In this document: piece by piece, positions 17,720-27,559 of the stretch
Numbering within the stretch: position 1 is the first letter of the stretch
How the letters are laid out: each line of letters starts with the position of its first letter
Source: Flammeovirgaceae bacterium 311
GTDB taxonomy: Bacteria; Bacteroidota; Bacteroidia; Cytophagales; Cyclobacteriaceae
Length of the DNA: 64,000 nt
Direction of reading: 5' to 3'
Assembly: GCA_000597885.1 (NCBI GenBank)
Contig: CP004371.1
Coordinates: 2,186,501 to 2,250,500, forward strand
Program-made: the position numbers and the translations under genes
Notes under the pieces: model-generated
Seen by the model: only the letters and a program-made list of their open reading frames with translations
Told to the model about the DNA's origin: nothing
Databases searched by the model: none

Positions 17720-18406
17720 TCAGGAATGCTGCTTCAGCACTTTAGAGCAGGCCAGACCTGCAGCATTGGTAGCGGTATCGAGCAGGATTTTTTGCCCCCT
17801 GGCCGACAGACCAAAGCTTTCTATCTCGCTGCTTAAGCGCTCACAGTTGCCGCAGCCATACAGGTAGCCATTTACACGTGCTGCGGCAGTAGAATCAATA
17901 AACTCCCTGAAACTGGGGTACATACTCCTGAACTCTTCCAGCAGCTCGGGCTGACGCTGCAGCTTATATTTCTGGTGCCGCTCTTCGGCCAGGTAAAACT
18001 CCTGGTATGAATTGAGCTCGGTATAGACCTTCTGCTCCAGCCGTTCCTCCAGCTGCTCCTTTTTCTGCAGGACCTGCTGCTTTTGCCCTTCATCATGATA
18101 GAATAAAGCAGAAGCATACTGTCTTTTCCAGGGCTCCCGCAGCGGGGTATTTTTATCAAAAAAGAAATCCAGTAACTGCGAAAAAGAAAGTATCTGAGGA
18201 TCAAAATCCACCTGTACCGTTTCAATATGATCAGCCAGCTGCTTATAGGTTGGGTTCTCTGTGGTTCCCCCGGCATAGCCTACCCGGGTACGAAAAATCC
18301 CCTCCATACAGCCAAAAATAGCATCGGGACTCCAGAAACAACCCATGGCAAAAGTAGCTGTTTCCAGTTTCTGCGGAATTGACTGATCTATAGATGGTTT
18401 TCGCAT
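17720..18406 (-). CDS. msrA: Peptide-methionine (S)-S-oxide reductase MsrA
   Basis: Reduces methionine-S-sulfoxide. 228 residues; the N-terminal MGCFW motif carries the catalytic C23, followed by VGYAGGTTENPTY and HIETVQVDFD, all diagnostic of MsrA. Later cysteines in YGCGNC may serve as resolving residues. The C-terminal part is longer than minimal MsrA and resembles the plant/bacterial long form. It is convergent with the two msrB-type genes. The ATG at 18404-18406 starts shortly before the domain. Confidence 0.92.
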   Translation of the reverse strand: MRKPSIDQSIPQKLETATFAMGCFWSPDAIFGCMEGIFRTRVGYAGGTTENPTYKQLADHIETVQVDFDPQILSFSQLLDFFFDKNTPLREPWKRQYASALFYHDEGQKQQVLQKKEQLEERLEQKVYTELNSYQEFYLAEERHQKYKLQRQPELLEEFRSMYPSFREFIDSTAAARVNGYLYGCGNCERLSSEIESFGLSARGQKILLDTATNAAGLACSKVLKQHS

Positions 18407-18467
18407 TTTTATTTATGATATTATCCGCCAGTATTTGTATATTCCTGTAATACAAACAGCAACTTCT

Positions 18468-19163
18468 ATGAAAAGCTTTACGCTGGCAACCATTTTTTTT
18501 CTATTTGCTTTTACCTGTTCATTTGCTCAGAAAACCACAAGGGTTACGGTACAGGATAATGAGGATATACAATACGCACTAAAGGATCAATTATACCGCT
18601 TCCCTGCCTTCCAAAATGGTAAGGTATTTCTGCCTAATGGCAAGTACAACTCGGCAAAGCTTAACCTTAACCTCCTGACTAACCAGATTCAGTTCATAGA
18701 CGAAAAGAAGGATACGCTTACCATTCTCTCTCCCGAGCAGTTGCATCATGTAGAAATTGATGGCATCACCTTTATATATCATGAAAATGGATTTCTGGAA
18801 ATGATAGGTGATTATTTTCCGGTAGCTCTTGCCAGAAATCAGAAGCTTAAGATTGTTGATCGTCAGAGAGAAGGTGCTTATGGAACAAAAAGTTCTTCTG
18901 CATCTATTGCCACAGTCAGCACAGGGTATACCGATCAGCTTCGATACAATCCTAAAGTTCACGAAGATTTACTGGTAAATAAAGTAGAAACTTTTTACCT
19001 GGTAGACGACAAAACTAATGTTAGCGAGGTCAGTAAAAGAAATTTACAGCGCGCTTTCCCTGCTCATAAAAACAAAATCAGTGAGTACATCAAAGAAAAT
19101 AAAATCAGGTTCAATAAGGAGCAGGAAGTAAAGGCACTGCTTGAATACATTGGTAAACTCTAG
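18468..19163 (+). CDS. Exported protein of unknown function
   Basis: 231 residues from the ATG at 18468; a typical signal peptide follows (hydrophobic core then FTCSFA-QK). The mature protein is rich in beta-type segments and charged residues (FPNGKYNSAKLNLNLLTNQ-like stretch with a later D-K repeat), ending in a Lys-rich helix. It could be a periplasmic protein; I recognise no family. An in-frame upstream start at 18435 is less likely because it would precede the signal peptide. Confidence 0.65.
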   Translation: MKSFTLATIFFLFAFTCSFAQKTTRVTVQDNEDIQYALKDQLYRFPAFQNGKVFLPNGKYNSAKLNLNLLTNQIQFIDEKKDTLTILSPEQLHHVEIDGITFIYHENGFLEMIGDYFPVALARNQKLKIVDRQREGAYGTKSSSASIATVSTGYTDQLRYNPKVHEDLLVNKVETFYLVDDKTNVSEVSKRNLQRAFPAHKNKISEYIKENKIRFNKEQEVKALLEYIGKL

Positions 19164-19338
19164 TACGCTAAATATTTCTCATCAAAGCAAAGCACTCTGC
19201 CCTGCACCAGCAGAGCCTACAGCTGCTTCTTCCATATTTTTTAGTAAATCCCTTCCTGATAAGTTAACACCTGCCCCTGCCATCAGTTTTAGTAAGGAAG
19301 AGCATCTGCCAAATACATACTGAAACTGATTTGACTTT

Positions 19339-19758
19339 ATGCCCGATAAATTATTTGATAAGTTCCGCCATCGCATAGCAGTACAGCAATCAGATATTGA
19401 TGAACTGGGCCATGTAAATAATGTAATATACCTGCAGTGGGTACAGGAGGTGGCCGCAGCCCATTGGAATAGCCTGGCACCTGCAGACATGAAAGAGCAG
19501 TACTCCTGGGTGGTGCTGCGACACGAGATTGATTACCACCGCCCGGCTTTTATGGGAGATGAAATAGAAGGTTTTACCTGGGTAGGAGCGCATCAGGGGC
19601 CAAAGATGATTCGTTATGTGAGTCTCTGCAAGGCAGGAAGCCAGGAACTCTTAGCCGAAGCCACAACCACCTGGTGCCTGCTCGATGCCGCTTCCATGCG
19701 CCCCAGGAGAATCAGTGATGAAATCAACCAGACATTTAGCAGCTACACCGCCGGTTAG
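19339..19758 (+). CDS. Acyl-CoA thioesterase, 4-hydroxybenzoyl-CoA thioesterase-like hotdog protein
   Basis: 139 residues, one hotdog domain. The N-terminal DIDELGHVNNVIYLQW block is the 4HBT active-site signature, with D at the position of the catalytic Asp. It hydrolyses acyl-CoA thioesters; the chain is unknown. No close operon partner; 175 bases of non-coding DNA precede it. Confidence 0.87.
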   Translation: MPDKLFDKFRHRIAVQQSDIDELGHVNNVIYLQWVQEVAAAHWNSLAPADMKEQYSWVVLRHEIDYHRPAFMGDEIEGFTWVGAHQGPKMIRYVSLCKAGSQELLAEATTTWCLLDAASMRPRRISDEINQTFSSYTAG

Positions 19759-19924
19759 TAATCACCCACCCTGTGAATTTCTCCAGTAGCCGGCAGCTGT
19801 GAATGCACAAGATGCTTTGCTTAAAGTAATTGTCTTAGTAGTTTTACCAGCGCTATTGATTTCTGCAAACTGCTATTGGTATAGCGCCATTCAAGCAGGC
19901 TTTTATTTTGATGCTTAAATAAAT

Positions 19925-20377
19925 ATGAAACAACTTTTCAGCACCTCCTACAACAGATCTTTGGCCGATGCCTGGCTGCTCCTGTTGCGGGTTTGTGTGG
20001 CAGGCTTTATGTTCACTCATGGCATTCCTAAACTGCAAAAGTTGCTGGCTGGTGGCGATATCCAATTTGGAGATCCGATTGGCATTGGCGTTACGGCCTC
20101 TTTTATACTGATCATTTTTGCTGAAGTAGTTTGTTCTTCTCTGATTCTGCTGGGGCTGCTTACCAGGTTTGCCAGTTTTGTGCTGATCATTGCCATGTCT
20201 GTAGCAGCCTTTGTGCGGCATGCCGACGATCCGTTTTCCAGAAAAGAGCCTGCCCTGCTCTACCTGCTCATATACATTACCCTGCTGGTGTTCGGGCCTG
20301 GCCGCTACGCTGTAGATGCCATGCTTGGTGGTGGTGGCAAGGGGGCTGGCAAGAAAAAGCCTGCCCGAGCCAGGTAA
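19925..20377 (+). CDS. DoxX family membrane protein
   Basis: 150 residues with about four hydrophobic helices. The N-terminal LLLRVCVAGFMFTHGIPKL segment is typical of DoxX/DoxD-like quinone-associated membrane proteins. The Lys/Arg-rich tail (KKKPARAR) follows a glycine-rich stretch. Its stop codon overlaps the start of murI (TAATG), so translation is coupled. Function is not established. Confidence 0.82.
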   Translation: MKQLFSTSYNRSLADAWLLLLRVCVAGFMFTHGIPKLQKLLAGGDIQFGDPIGIGVTASFILIIFAEVVCSSLILLGLLTRFASFVLIIAMSVAAFVRHADDPFSRKEPALLYLLIYITLLVFGPGRYAVDAMLGGGGKGAGKKKPARAR

Positions 20378-21213
20378 TGCCTATGAAAAATCAGCAAGCA
20401 GGTCCGATTGGGGTTTTTGACTCCGGCTATGGCGGCCTTACGGTATTTAAAGAAATAATAAAAAAACTCCCGCAATTCGACTATGTATACCTCGGCGATA
20501 ATGCCCGGGCTCCCTATGGCGTGCGTTCTTTCGATACTGTTTATGAGTATACGCTTCAGTGTGTAGAAGCCCTTTTCAGCTTACACTGCAACCTAATTGT
20601 GCTTGCCTGCAACACGGCCTCTGCAAAAGCGCTGCGCAACATTCAGCAAAAAGATTTACCCGGCAAAAAAGGCCTGCAAAGAGTGCTGGGTGTTATCAGG
20701 CCCACTACTGAACTGCTGGGGGAGCTTACCAGTACCGGTCATGTAGGTATTTTAGGTACACAGGGAACGGTCAGTTCCCAATCGTATGTAATTGAAACCC
20801 AGAAATTCTTTCCGCAGGTAAAGGTATACCAGGAAGCATGTCCCATGTGGGTGCCGCTGGTAGAAAACCGGGAGCACAATTCACCCGGGGCCGATTATTT
20901 TGTAGAGCGCCATATCAGAAGCCTGCTGCAACAATCGCCAGAGATAGATACCATTTTACTAGCGTGCACCCATTACCCGTTGCTGATGGAGAAAATAAAG
21001 GCACATACCCCCCCGCATATTAAAGTGATACCACAGGGCGAAATAGTGGCTGCCAGTTTGGAAGACTACCTTAGGCGCCACCCTGAGATAGATACGCTGT
21101 GCACCAAAGGGGGCAGCAGAGCATTTTATACCACAGAATCTGTGGAGGATTTCAATAGTAAAGCAAATATTTTTTTAGGACAGCCGGTACAGGCCAGTTA
21201 CCTGCATTTGTAG
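20377..21213 (+). CDS. murI: Glutamate racemase
   Basis: Makes D-glutamate for peptidoglycan. About 278 residues. Catalytic pieces are visible: the N-terminal VFDSGYGGLTV with the acid Asp, LGDNARAPYG, the first cysteine in LACNTAS and the second in LACTHYPLL. The ATG at 20377 shares its A with the DoxX stop (TAATG), which I take as the start; the ATG at 20383 is an alternative. The longer open frame upstream runs inside the DoxX gene and is not used. Confidence 0.93.
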   Translation: MPMKNQQAGPIGVFDSGYGGLTVFKEIIKKLPQFDYVYLGDNARAPYGVRSFDTVYEYTLQCVEALFSLHCNLIVLACNTASAKALRNIQQKDLPGKKGLQRVLGVIRPTTELLGELTSTGHVGILGTQGTVSSQSYVIETQKFFPQVKVYQEACPMWVPLVENREHNSPGADYFVERHIRSLLQQSPEIDTILLACTHYPLLMEKIKAHTPPHIKVIPQGEIVAASLEDYLRRHPEIDTLCTKGGSRAFYTTESVEDFNSKANIFLGQPVQASYLHL

Positions 21214-21341
21214 GAATTTTAACCAAATTGCCGGCGAGGACTTACCTGAAACACAACTCACTACATGAACAGAGCATTTCTACTACCACGGTTAAAAGCA
21301 TTTTGCTCCATAGCCACAGCCACAGGCGTTTCTGTTAACCT

Positions 21342-21959
21342 ATGAATGTTCAGTATTTCCTGGAACTTTTCGGCACCTTCTTTTTTGCCATCTCGGGAGC
21401 GCTGGCCGTAAAAGATAGTGAACACGACTGGTTTGGCGCCAGCTTTATGGGCTTTATTGTGGCCATTGGAGGGGGCACACTCCGGGACCTGCTGCTGGGC
21501 AGTTATCCGCTGGTGTGGATTGGCGATATCAATTTTTTGTATGCCATTATTGCCGGTGTTATTGCCACTAAAGTACTGTTCCGCTTGCTGGAGCGCCTGC
21601 GCCGTACGCTGCTGCTTTTCGACACGCTTGGCATTTCGCTTTTTACGATACTGGGGGTTGAAAAAGCCCTTAGCCTTGGAGTAAGGCCTGAAATTGCCGC
21701 CATTATGGGCATGTTTACCGCGGTAATGGGAGGTGTTATTCGTGATACCCTCACAAACGAAACTCCCATTATTTTTCGGAAAGAAATCTATGCCAGTGCC
21801 TGCCTGGCCGGTGCAGTATGCTACCTGCTGCTGGAAATCTTTTTCGATGCCGACCGAGAGCTGAATGCTTTGGTTTCAGCCAGCATTATCATCAGCCTGA
21901 GGTTATTTGCCGTGCGCTATAACCTTAGTTTGCCCAGGTTTTATAAAGATGAAAGTTAG
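21342..21959 (+). CDS. TRIC-type cation channel family protein (UPF0126/YicG-like)
   Basis: 205 residues with about seven transmembrane helices from two repeats, each ending in a glycine-rich Arg-Asp motif (GGGTLRDLLLG near 45 and GGVIRDTL near 130). This is the signature of prokaryotic TRIC channels, which conduct monovalent cations. Located 128 bases after murI, possibly its own transcript. A strong terminator lies ~160 bases downstream. Confidence 0.88.
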   Translation: MNVQYFLELFGTFFFAISGALAVKDSEHDWFGASFMGFIVAIGGGTLRDLLLGSYPLVWIGDINFLYAIIAGVIATKVLFRLLERLRRTLLLFDTLGISLFTILGVEKALSLGVRPEIAAIMGMFTAVMGGVIRDTLTNETPIIFRKEIYASACLAGAVCYLLLEIFFDADRELNALVSASIIISLRLFAVRYNLSLPRFYKDES

Positions 21960-22121
21960 GAATCTATTCCCACCTTTTTGCCAAATCCTGTGTCTATACT
22001 ATAAGCAGGCAAACATTTAGCAAAAAATCATTGCTTATAAAGCTACCGGCATAAGATCTTTTATTGCTGATTTCAGAAGATTCTTAGCAACAAAATAATT
22101 TACTACCAACGCTTACTACTT

Positions 22122-22157
22122 AAGCTGTACCGGCCAAAAACCGGTACAGCTTTTTTT
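22122..22157 (+). terminator. Rho-independent terminator between the TRIC gene and the opposing GT2 gene
   Basis: A perfect 12-bp stem (22122-22133 with 22141-22152, arm AAGCTGTACCGG), loop CCAAAAA, followed by seven T. It ends the plus-strand unit; the minus-strand gene ends at 22190. Confidence 0.9.
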
Positions 22158-22189
22158 ATCGAAGATGGGTTAACCCAGGCTCTGGATGT

Positions 22190-23044
22190 TTACTGAATGA
22201 ACTGTTCGTACTCTTTTGCCCTGGCACCCCATTTATGCCTTACAGGTATAATGTTAGCGCCATCTACAAACTCTGTCTTTTTTTGCCCGCGCAGGGTAAG
22301 GCGCTGGTAGTGGTGTATGTAAATACCGGTTGCCAGCATCATGGGCTTTATATCGTTTTTTTGCAAACTTCTTTCTTTAGAGCGGAAGTACAGATCAAAA
22401 TCTGCGCCCTGAATGCGTTCATCCCAAAGCCCTACCTTCTCCAGCGCAGCGCGTTTCATCATAATGCTGGAGCCACTAAACCCCTCTTTGATGCCATTAC
22501 CAAACTTCTCGTACCGCTTCTGGCAATACTGCTCCCAGTTACCGTACATCAGGCTCGCCATGAGCTGCAGGCTCCATTTACTCTGTCCGAATATTGCTTT
22601 GATGGGATACTTAATGCGTTTCCAGCGCCGGTTCAGGGTTTTCTGCGCCTGCCGGTTCTCAAGGTGATCATTGGTAGCATAAGAAGCAATATGGAGTCCA
22701 TGCTCGTCCATGAACTGCAGCATGCGTTTATCCCATGCCTGCGATACCAGCACATCATTGTTCAGAAAAGCCAGGTAATCATATCTGGCTGCTCGTATAC
22801 CCTGGTTCTGGCAATATGGATAGGAATAGTTGGCTTCGTTCTTAATGAGCACATGTGCATGTTCCTCATAAAACTCCCTGCTGCCGTCTGAAGAATTATT
22901 ATCTATAATGATCAGTTCATAAGGAAGGTGGGTATATCGCCTTAGATATTCCACATACAGCTCATTCATTCCCAGCTGGTTGTGTACAGAAGTTATTATA
23001 CTGATCATCCGATTATTATAGTCACTTTCGCTTATTTTCAACAA
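22190..23044 (-). CDS. Glycosyltransferase family 2
   Basis: 284 residues (273 from the ATG at 23008, where the domain begins with MISIITSVHNQLG). GT-A motifs: IIIDNNSSDGS, the nucleotide-sugar Asp in FLNNDVLV, and the late FSGSSIMMKRAALEKVG and GADFDLYFR motifs near the acceptor site. The C-terminal ends in a basic region. It has no obvious biosynthetic partner in the window; envelope polysaccharide or glycoprotein modification is the likely area. Confidence 0.85.
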   Translation of the reverse strand: MLKISESDYNNRMISIITSVHNQLGMNELYVEYLRRYTHLPYELIIIDNNSSDGSREFYEEHAHVLIKNEANYSYPYCQNQGIRAARYDYLAFLNNDVLVSQAWDKRMLQFMDEHGLHIASYATNDHLENRQAQKTLNRRWKRIKYPIKAIFGQSKWSLQLMASLMYGNWEQYCQKRYEKFGNGIKEGFSGSSIMMKRAALEKVGLWDERIQGADFDLYFRSKERSLQKNDIKPMMLATGIYIHHYQRLTLRGQKKTEFVDGANIIPVRHKWGARAKEYEQFIQ

Positions 23045-23211
23045 GAGCCAACTCTAAAAATAGCCACTCTTATGAGGTAAACAAAATTTTATGCCTCTGT
23101 GAAATATCTAAGCCATAAAAAAATTAACGTTCCATCTATACAAAACCTGTCTGAAGTGCAAACCAATCGCTCTGAATCTGGTTGATAAATCAAATTCTCA
23201 ACCTCAGATTC

Positions 23212-24672
23212 ATGAACAGGTCTTCTCTCTCCCGCTGTTCGCTGCTTTTGATGTTGCTATGCTTTTCCAGTTGTTATCAATTACGGAAATCGAATGGCGG
23301 CGGACAGCTCAGCTACACACCCGATAAGAATCGGGCAATCAATACTTCTGATATACTCCTGCCCGAGGGCTATGCCATAGAAGCTGTAGCCAGCAACCTT
23401 ACCTTTCCCACTGCCTCAGCAATAGATGAGAGGGGCAGGCTCTACGTAGTAGAAGCCGGCTATTCTTATGGCGAAGTGTTTCTGAAACCCAGACTGCTAC
23501 GCATAGAACAGGATGGAGGCAGTACGGTGGTAGCAGAGGGCGAAAAAAATGGCCCATGGACCGGCATAACCTATCATGATGGCAATTTTTATGTGGCAGA
23601 AGGCGGCGTGCTGGAGGGTGGCCGGATCCTGCGCATCAGCCCGGAGGGAGAAATTACCCCACTGGTGCAAAACCTGCCCAGCATGGGCGATCACCATACA
23701 AACGGACCTGTTATCAAAGATGGCTACGTATATTTCGGGCAGGGCACAGCTACCAACTCTGCCGTTGTGGGGCAGGATAATGCCGACTATGGCTGGCTTT
23801 CCCGTTACCCCGACTTTCATGACAGCCCTTGCGAAGATGTGGTACTTAGCGGACAAAACTATACCTCTGCCAACCCTCTAACCGAGGCTTCTGACGATAA
23901 GGCAACAACAGGTGCCTATGTTCCCTTTGGTCAACCTACTACTGAGGGGCAGGTAATAAAGGGAGTAGTGCCCTGCAATGGTGCCATTATGCGGGTGCCA
24001 CTGAACGGCGGTGAACTGGAAGTAGTGGCCTGGGGACTTAGAAATCCCTATGGACTGGCACTTTCGCCTCAGGATGAACTGTATGTAACCGAAAACAGCT
24101 ATGATGTAAGAGGCAACCGGCCCGTATGGGGTACTGGTGATGTGCTCTGGAAAATTCAGCAGGGCTCCTGGTATGGCTGGCCGGATTTTAGCGGTGGTAT
24201 TCCGCTGGCCCGCCTTGAGCAGCCCGGGAGGTCTGATGCCCCCCTGCCAATACTGGCAAAACACCCGAACAAGCCCCCACGTCCGGCCGCCAAATTAGGC
24301 GTACACTCCTCCTCTAATGGATTCGACTTTAGCCGCAGCAACAGCTTTGGCTATGTTGGCGATGCTTTCGTAGCGCAGTTTGGTGATATGGCCCCTAAAG
24401 TGAATAAGGTATGGGCGCCGGTGGGGTACAAAGTGGTCCGGGTGAACGTGGAAACCGGAGATGTACAAGATTTTGTAGCCAACAAGGGCAGTAAAACCGG
24501 ACCTGCCACCTGGCTGAAAAACGGTGGCCTGGAACGACCGGTTTCAGTTAACTTCAGCCCCGATGGGGCAGCCATGTATATCGTGGATTTTGGTGTGATG
24601 CTGATGACCGACGGAAATCCTAAACCGCTGGAGAATACAGGAGTTATTTGGAGAGTGACTAAAAAGCAGTAG
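23212..24672 (+). CDS. Lipoprotein L-sorbosone/glucose dehydrogenase-like beta-propeller
   Basis: 486 residues from the ATG at 23212. The signal peptide ends in lipobox CFSSC. The body is a six-blade propeller of the glucose/sorbosone dehydrogenase family: the first blade carries LPEGYAIEAVASNLTFP, later blades carry GLRNPYGLALSP and VYFGQGTATN. In this family PQQ is the usual cofactor. A cytochrome c lipoprotein gene starts two bases after the stop, which strongly suggests it is the electron acceptor. The substrate sugar is unknown. Confidence 0.83.
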   Translation: MNRSSLSRCSLLLMLLCFSSCYQLRKSNGGGQLSYTPDKNRAINTSDILLPEGYAIEAVASNLTFPTASAIDERGRLYVVEAGYSYGEVFLKPRLLRIEQDGGSTVVAEGEKNGPWTGITYHDGNFYVAEGGVLEGGRILRISPEGEITPLVQNLPSMGDHHTNGPVIKDGYVYFGQGTATNSAVVGQDNADYGWLSRYPDFHDSPCEDVVLSGQNYTSANPLTEASDDKATTGAYVPFGQPTTEGQVIKGVVPCNGAIMRVPLNGGELEVVAWGLRNPYGLALSPQDELYVTENSYDVRGNRPVWGTGDVLWKIQQGSWYGWPDFSGGIPLARLEQPGRSDAPLPILAKHPNKPPRPAAKLGVHSSSNGFDFSRSNSFGYVGDAFVAQFGDMAPKVNKVWAPVGYKVVRVNVETGDVQDFVANKGSKTGPATWLKNGGLERPVSVNFSPDGAAMYIVDFGVMLMTDGNPKPLENTGVIWRVTKKQ

Positions 24673-24674
24673 CC

Positions 24675-25010
24675 ATGAAAGTAAAATATCTTCTGTTCCT
24701 CATCATCTTCTTCACGGCGGCTGCTTGTTCTTCCAGAAAAGGAGTGCCTTATACAGAACCGCTGCAAACCCAAAACCAGGAAGTATTGCAGGGCAAGCTG
24801 CTGTATGACCGCTACTGCAACACATGCCATCCAGGCGGCAGCTCGGGCCTTGGTCCTGCCCTTAATGATAAACCACTGCCCGGTTTCCTGGTACGCTTCC
24901 AGATACGGCATGGCCTTGGGGTAATGCCAGCCTTCAGCAAAGAGATTATTCCGCCCGAAGATTCAAAAAAGATTGTGGCTTATATGAAAGCCCTGCGCAA
25001 GCTCGATTAA
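24675..25010 (+). CDS. Lipoprotein c-type cytochrome
   Basis: 111 residues. Lipobox TAAAC within the first 20 residues; the haem site is C48-N-T-C51-H52, and M84 in GVMPAF is the likely sixth ligand. Mono-haem class I cytochrome, anchored outside the inner membrane. It follows the sorbosone dehydrogenase-like gene by two bases, so it probably takes electrons from that enzyme. Confidence 0.9.
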   Translation: MKVKYLLFLIIFFTAAACSSRKGVPYTEPLQTQNQEVLQGKLLYDRYCNTCHPGGSSGLGPALNDKPLPGFLVRFQIRHGLGVMPAFSKEIIPPEDSKKIVAYMKALRKLD

Positions 25011-25046
25011 CCCATATTCTGATCTAATCTGATTTTATAAGCATAC

Positions 25047-25091
25047 AACACTGCCCCTAAGCAGTGTTATACTGTATTGTAAAAACAGTAT
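25047..25091. repeat. Two tandem hairpins between convergent genes
   Basis: Hairpin 1: AACACTGC (25047-25054) with GCAGTGTT (25061-25068), six-base loop. Hairpin 2 starts at once: ATACTGT (25069-25075) with ACAGTAT (25085-25091). No T-run follows either, on either strand, but the position between cytochrome c and cheB ends fits a transcript 3' end element. Confidence 0.45.
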
Positions 25092-25100
25092 AGCCCTTAA

Positions 25101-26171
<1,071 letters not shown>

Positions 26172-26186
26172 CTAAAGCGTAAATAT

Positions 26187-26666
26187 TTATTCAGGATCTG
26201 TTGTAGTGGATAATAAATTATAAACATCCACTGAGCCTGTATTGGTATGGTAAATCAGCTTGCGGGGAATGCTGCCACCGGTGTGCCTGGCTACAATTGG
26301 AATTTGCAGCTTCGCCAAACAGGTTTCTGCTACCAGAATGTTGTTGGAACCAATATTGAACACATCAGACGATCCCCTTCTGCACGAGCCGCCAAAAATT
26401 TTTGCCTGCATGTATTTTTTCTCTGCGCCCATGCCAAGCATATTTTCCAGCAGTTTTCTGATGGCATGGTCGCCCCACTTGGGGGTTGGCATACCTGTGC
26501 CATCCCAATAAGACAGCATATAATGGTTAATGCCTCCAAATTTGTTAAGAGAGTCGTACAGACAAACCGCAACACAGCTCCCCAAAATGGTGGTTACCAG
26601 GGTTGGCTTTTTACTAGCATACAGGCCTGATGGATAGAGAAAATGCTTGTTTGTTACTATTTCCAC
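26187..26666 (-). CDS. cheD: Chemoreceptor glutamine deamidase CheD
   Basis: 159 residues. Catalytic cysteine in ILGSCVAVCLYD and histidine in GGINHYML are present, plus the KIFGG motif. It deamidates receptor glutamines and can interact with CheC-type phosphatases in other organisms. Located between cheR and cheB. Confidence 0.93.
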   Translation of the reverse strand: MEIVTNKHFLYPSGLYASKKPTLVTTILGSCVAVCLYDSLNKFGGINHYMLSYWDGTGMPTPKWGDHAIRKLLENMLGMGAEKKYMQAKIFGGSCRRGSSDVFNIGSNNILVAETCLAKLQIPIVARHTGGSIPRKLIYHTNTGSVDVYNLLSTTTDPE

Positions 26667-26714
26667 TCCTAAACACGCTCATCGTTTTTCATTTCCTCCA
26701 GGCAACATCTGTCG

Positions 26715-27548
26715 TTACATTTTTTTGAAAATGGTAGACTTAGCCTGCACAAGCGGCAGACTGAAATCGTTCAGGGACTCCGAGTGGCCTATAAACAAAT
26801 ACCCCCCCTCCCGCAGGTGGCTGCACAGCTTCCTGATTACTTTTTCCTGGGTTGTTCTATCGAAGTAAATCAGCACATTCCGGCAAAAGATCAGATCGAA
26901 CTTTCCCTGCACATCATAATAATCGTCCATCAGGTTCATGTGCCTGAAGTTTACCTTTTTCCTTAGCTCAGGAACTACCCGGTGAACGGGTGTTTTAGGA
27001 TCTTTATGCTTGAGCAGGTATTTTTGTTTCAGTCCTATAGGCACCGGAATTGTCTTTTCAGAAGCATAAACTGCCGTAACAGCTTTTTGCAGCACTTCAG
27101 AAGAAAGATCACTGGCCAGTATCTGGTATTGAAGCTTCAGCTCCTGCAGCACCATGGCCAGGGTATAGGGTTCTTCTCCGCTGGAGCAGGCAGCGCTCCA
27201 GGCTTTTACAGTTCTGCTGGCGGGATCGCCGCCCATAAACTGCTGCCAGTTGAGCTGCTGCAGGAACTCAAAGTGTGCCGGCTCACGAAAAAAGTCTGTT
27301 TTATTAGTAGTTACCACATTGGTCATGTGCTGCAGCTCTTTCTCAATTCCCTCCTGGCTGAACACATAATCGATGTACTGCTCAAAGCTCTCTATGTTGA
27401 GCGCCCTGAGCCTTTTCTGAAGGCGGCACTGTAGCAATGTTTTCTTTGCCATTGGCATTTTTATGCCATAGTTCTGATAGATATAGCTACTGAGCAAATC
27501 AAACTCTTTCTGAGTAAGTGTGGCGCTTGTAAAATTATAGTTTACCAT
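26715..27548 (-). CDS. cheR: Chemotaxis protein methyltransferase CheR
   Basis: 277 residues. N-terminal helical domain (~1-85), then a SAM-dependent methyltransferase domain with WSAACSSGEEPYTLAM (SAM-binding), a beta-subdomain and FDLIFCRNVLIYFD. It methylates glutamates of the chemoreceptor. The 11-base gap after the porin gene shows it belongs to the same transcript as that upstream gene. Confidence 0.95.
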   Translation of the reverse strand: MVNYNFTSATLTQKEFDLLSSYIYQNYGIKMPMAKKTLLQCRLQKRLRALNIESFEQYIDYVFSQEGIEKELQHMTNVVTTNKTDFFREPAHFEFLQQLNWQQFMGGDPASRTVKAWSAACSSGEEPYTLAMVLQELKLQYQILASDLSSEVLQKAVTAVYASEKTIPVPIGLKQKYLLKHKDPKTPVHRVVPELRKKVNFRHMNLMDDYYDVQGKFDLIFCRNVLIYFDRTTQEKVIRKLCSHLREGGYLFIGHSESLNDFSLPLVQAKSTIFKKM

Positions 27549-27559
27549 AGGGATATGCT

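Noticed and set aside
19182-19490. 102-codon minus-strand frame overlapping the thioesterase gene
   Set aside because: Mostly antisense to the thioesterase and without coding character.
22235-22891. Open frame of 218 codons opposite the GT2 gene
   Set aside because: No recognisable motif and fully inside a clear glycosyltransferase gene on the other strand.
23182-23193. TTGATAAATCAA palindrome upstream of the sorbosone dehydrogenase gene
   Set aside because: Resembles the half sites of O1/O2 but the spacer is two bases instead of ten; judged unrelated.
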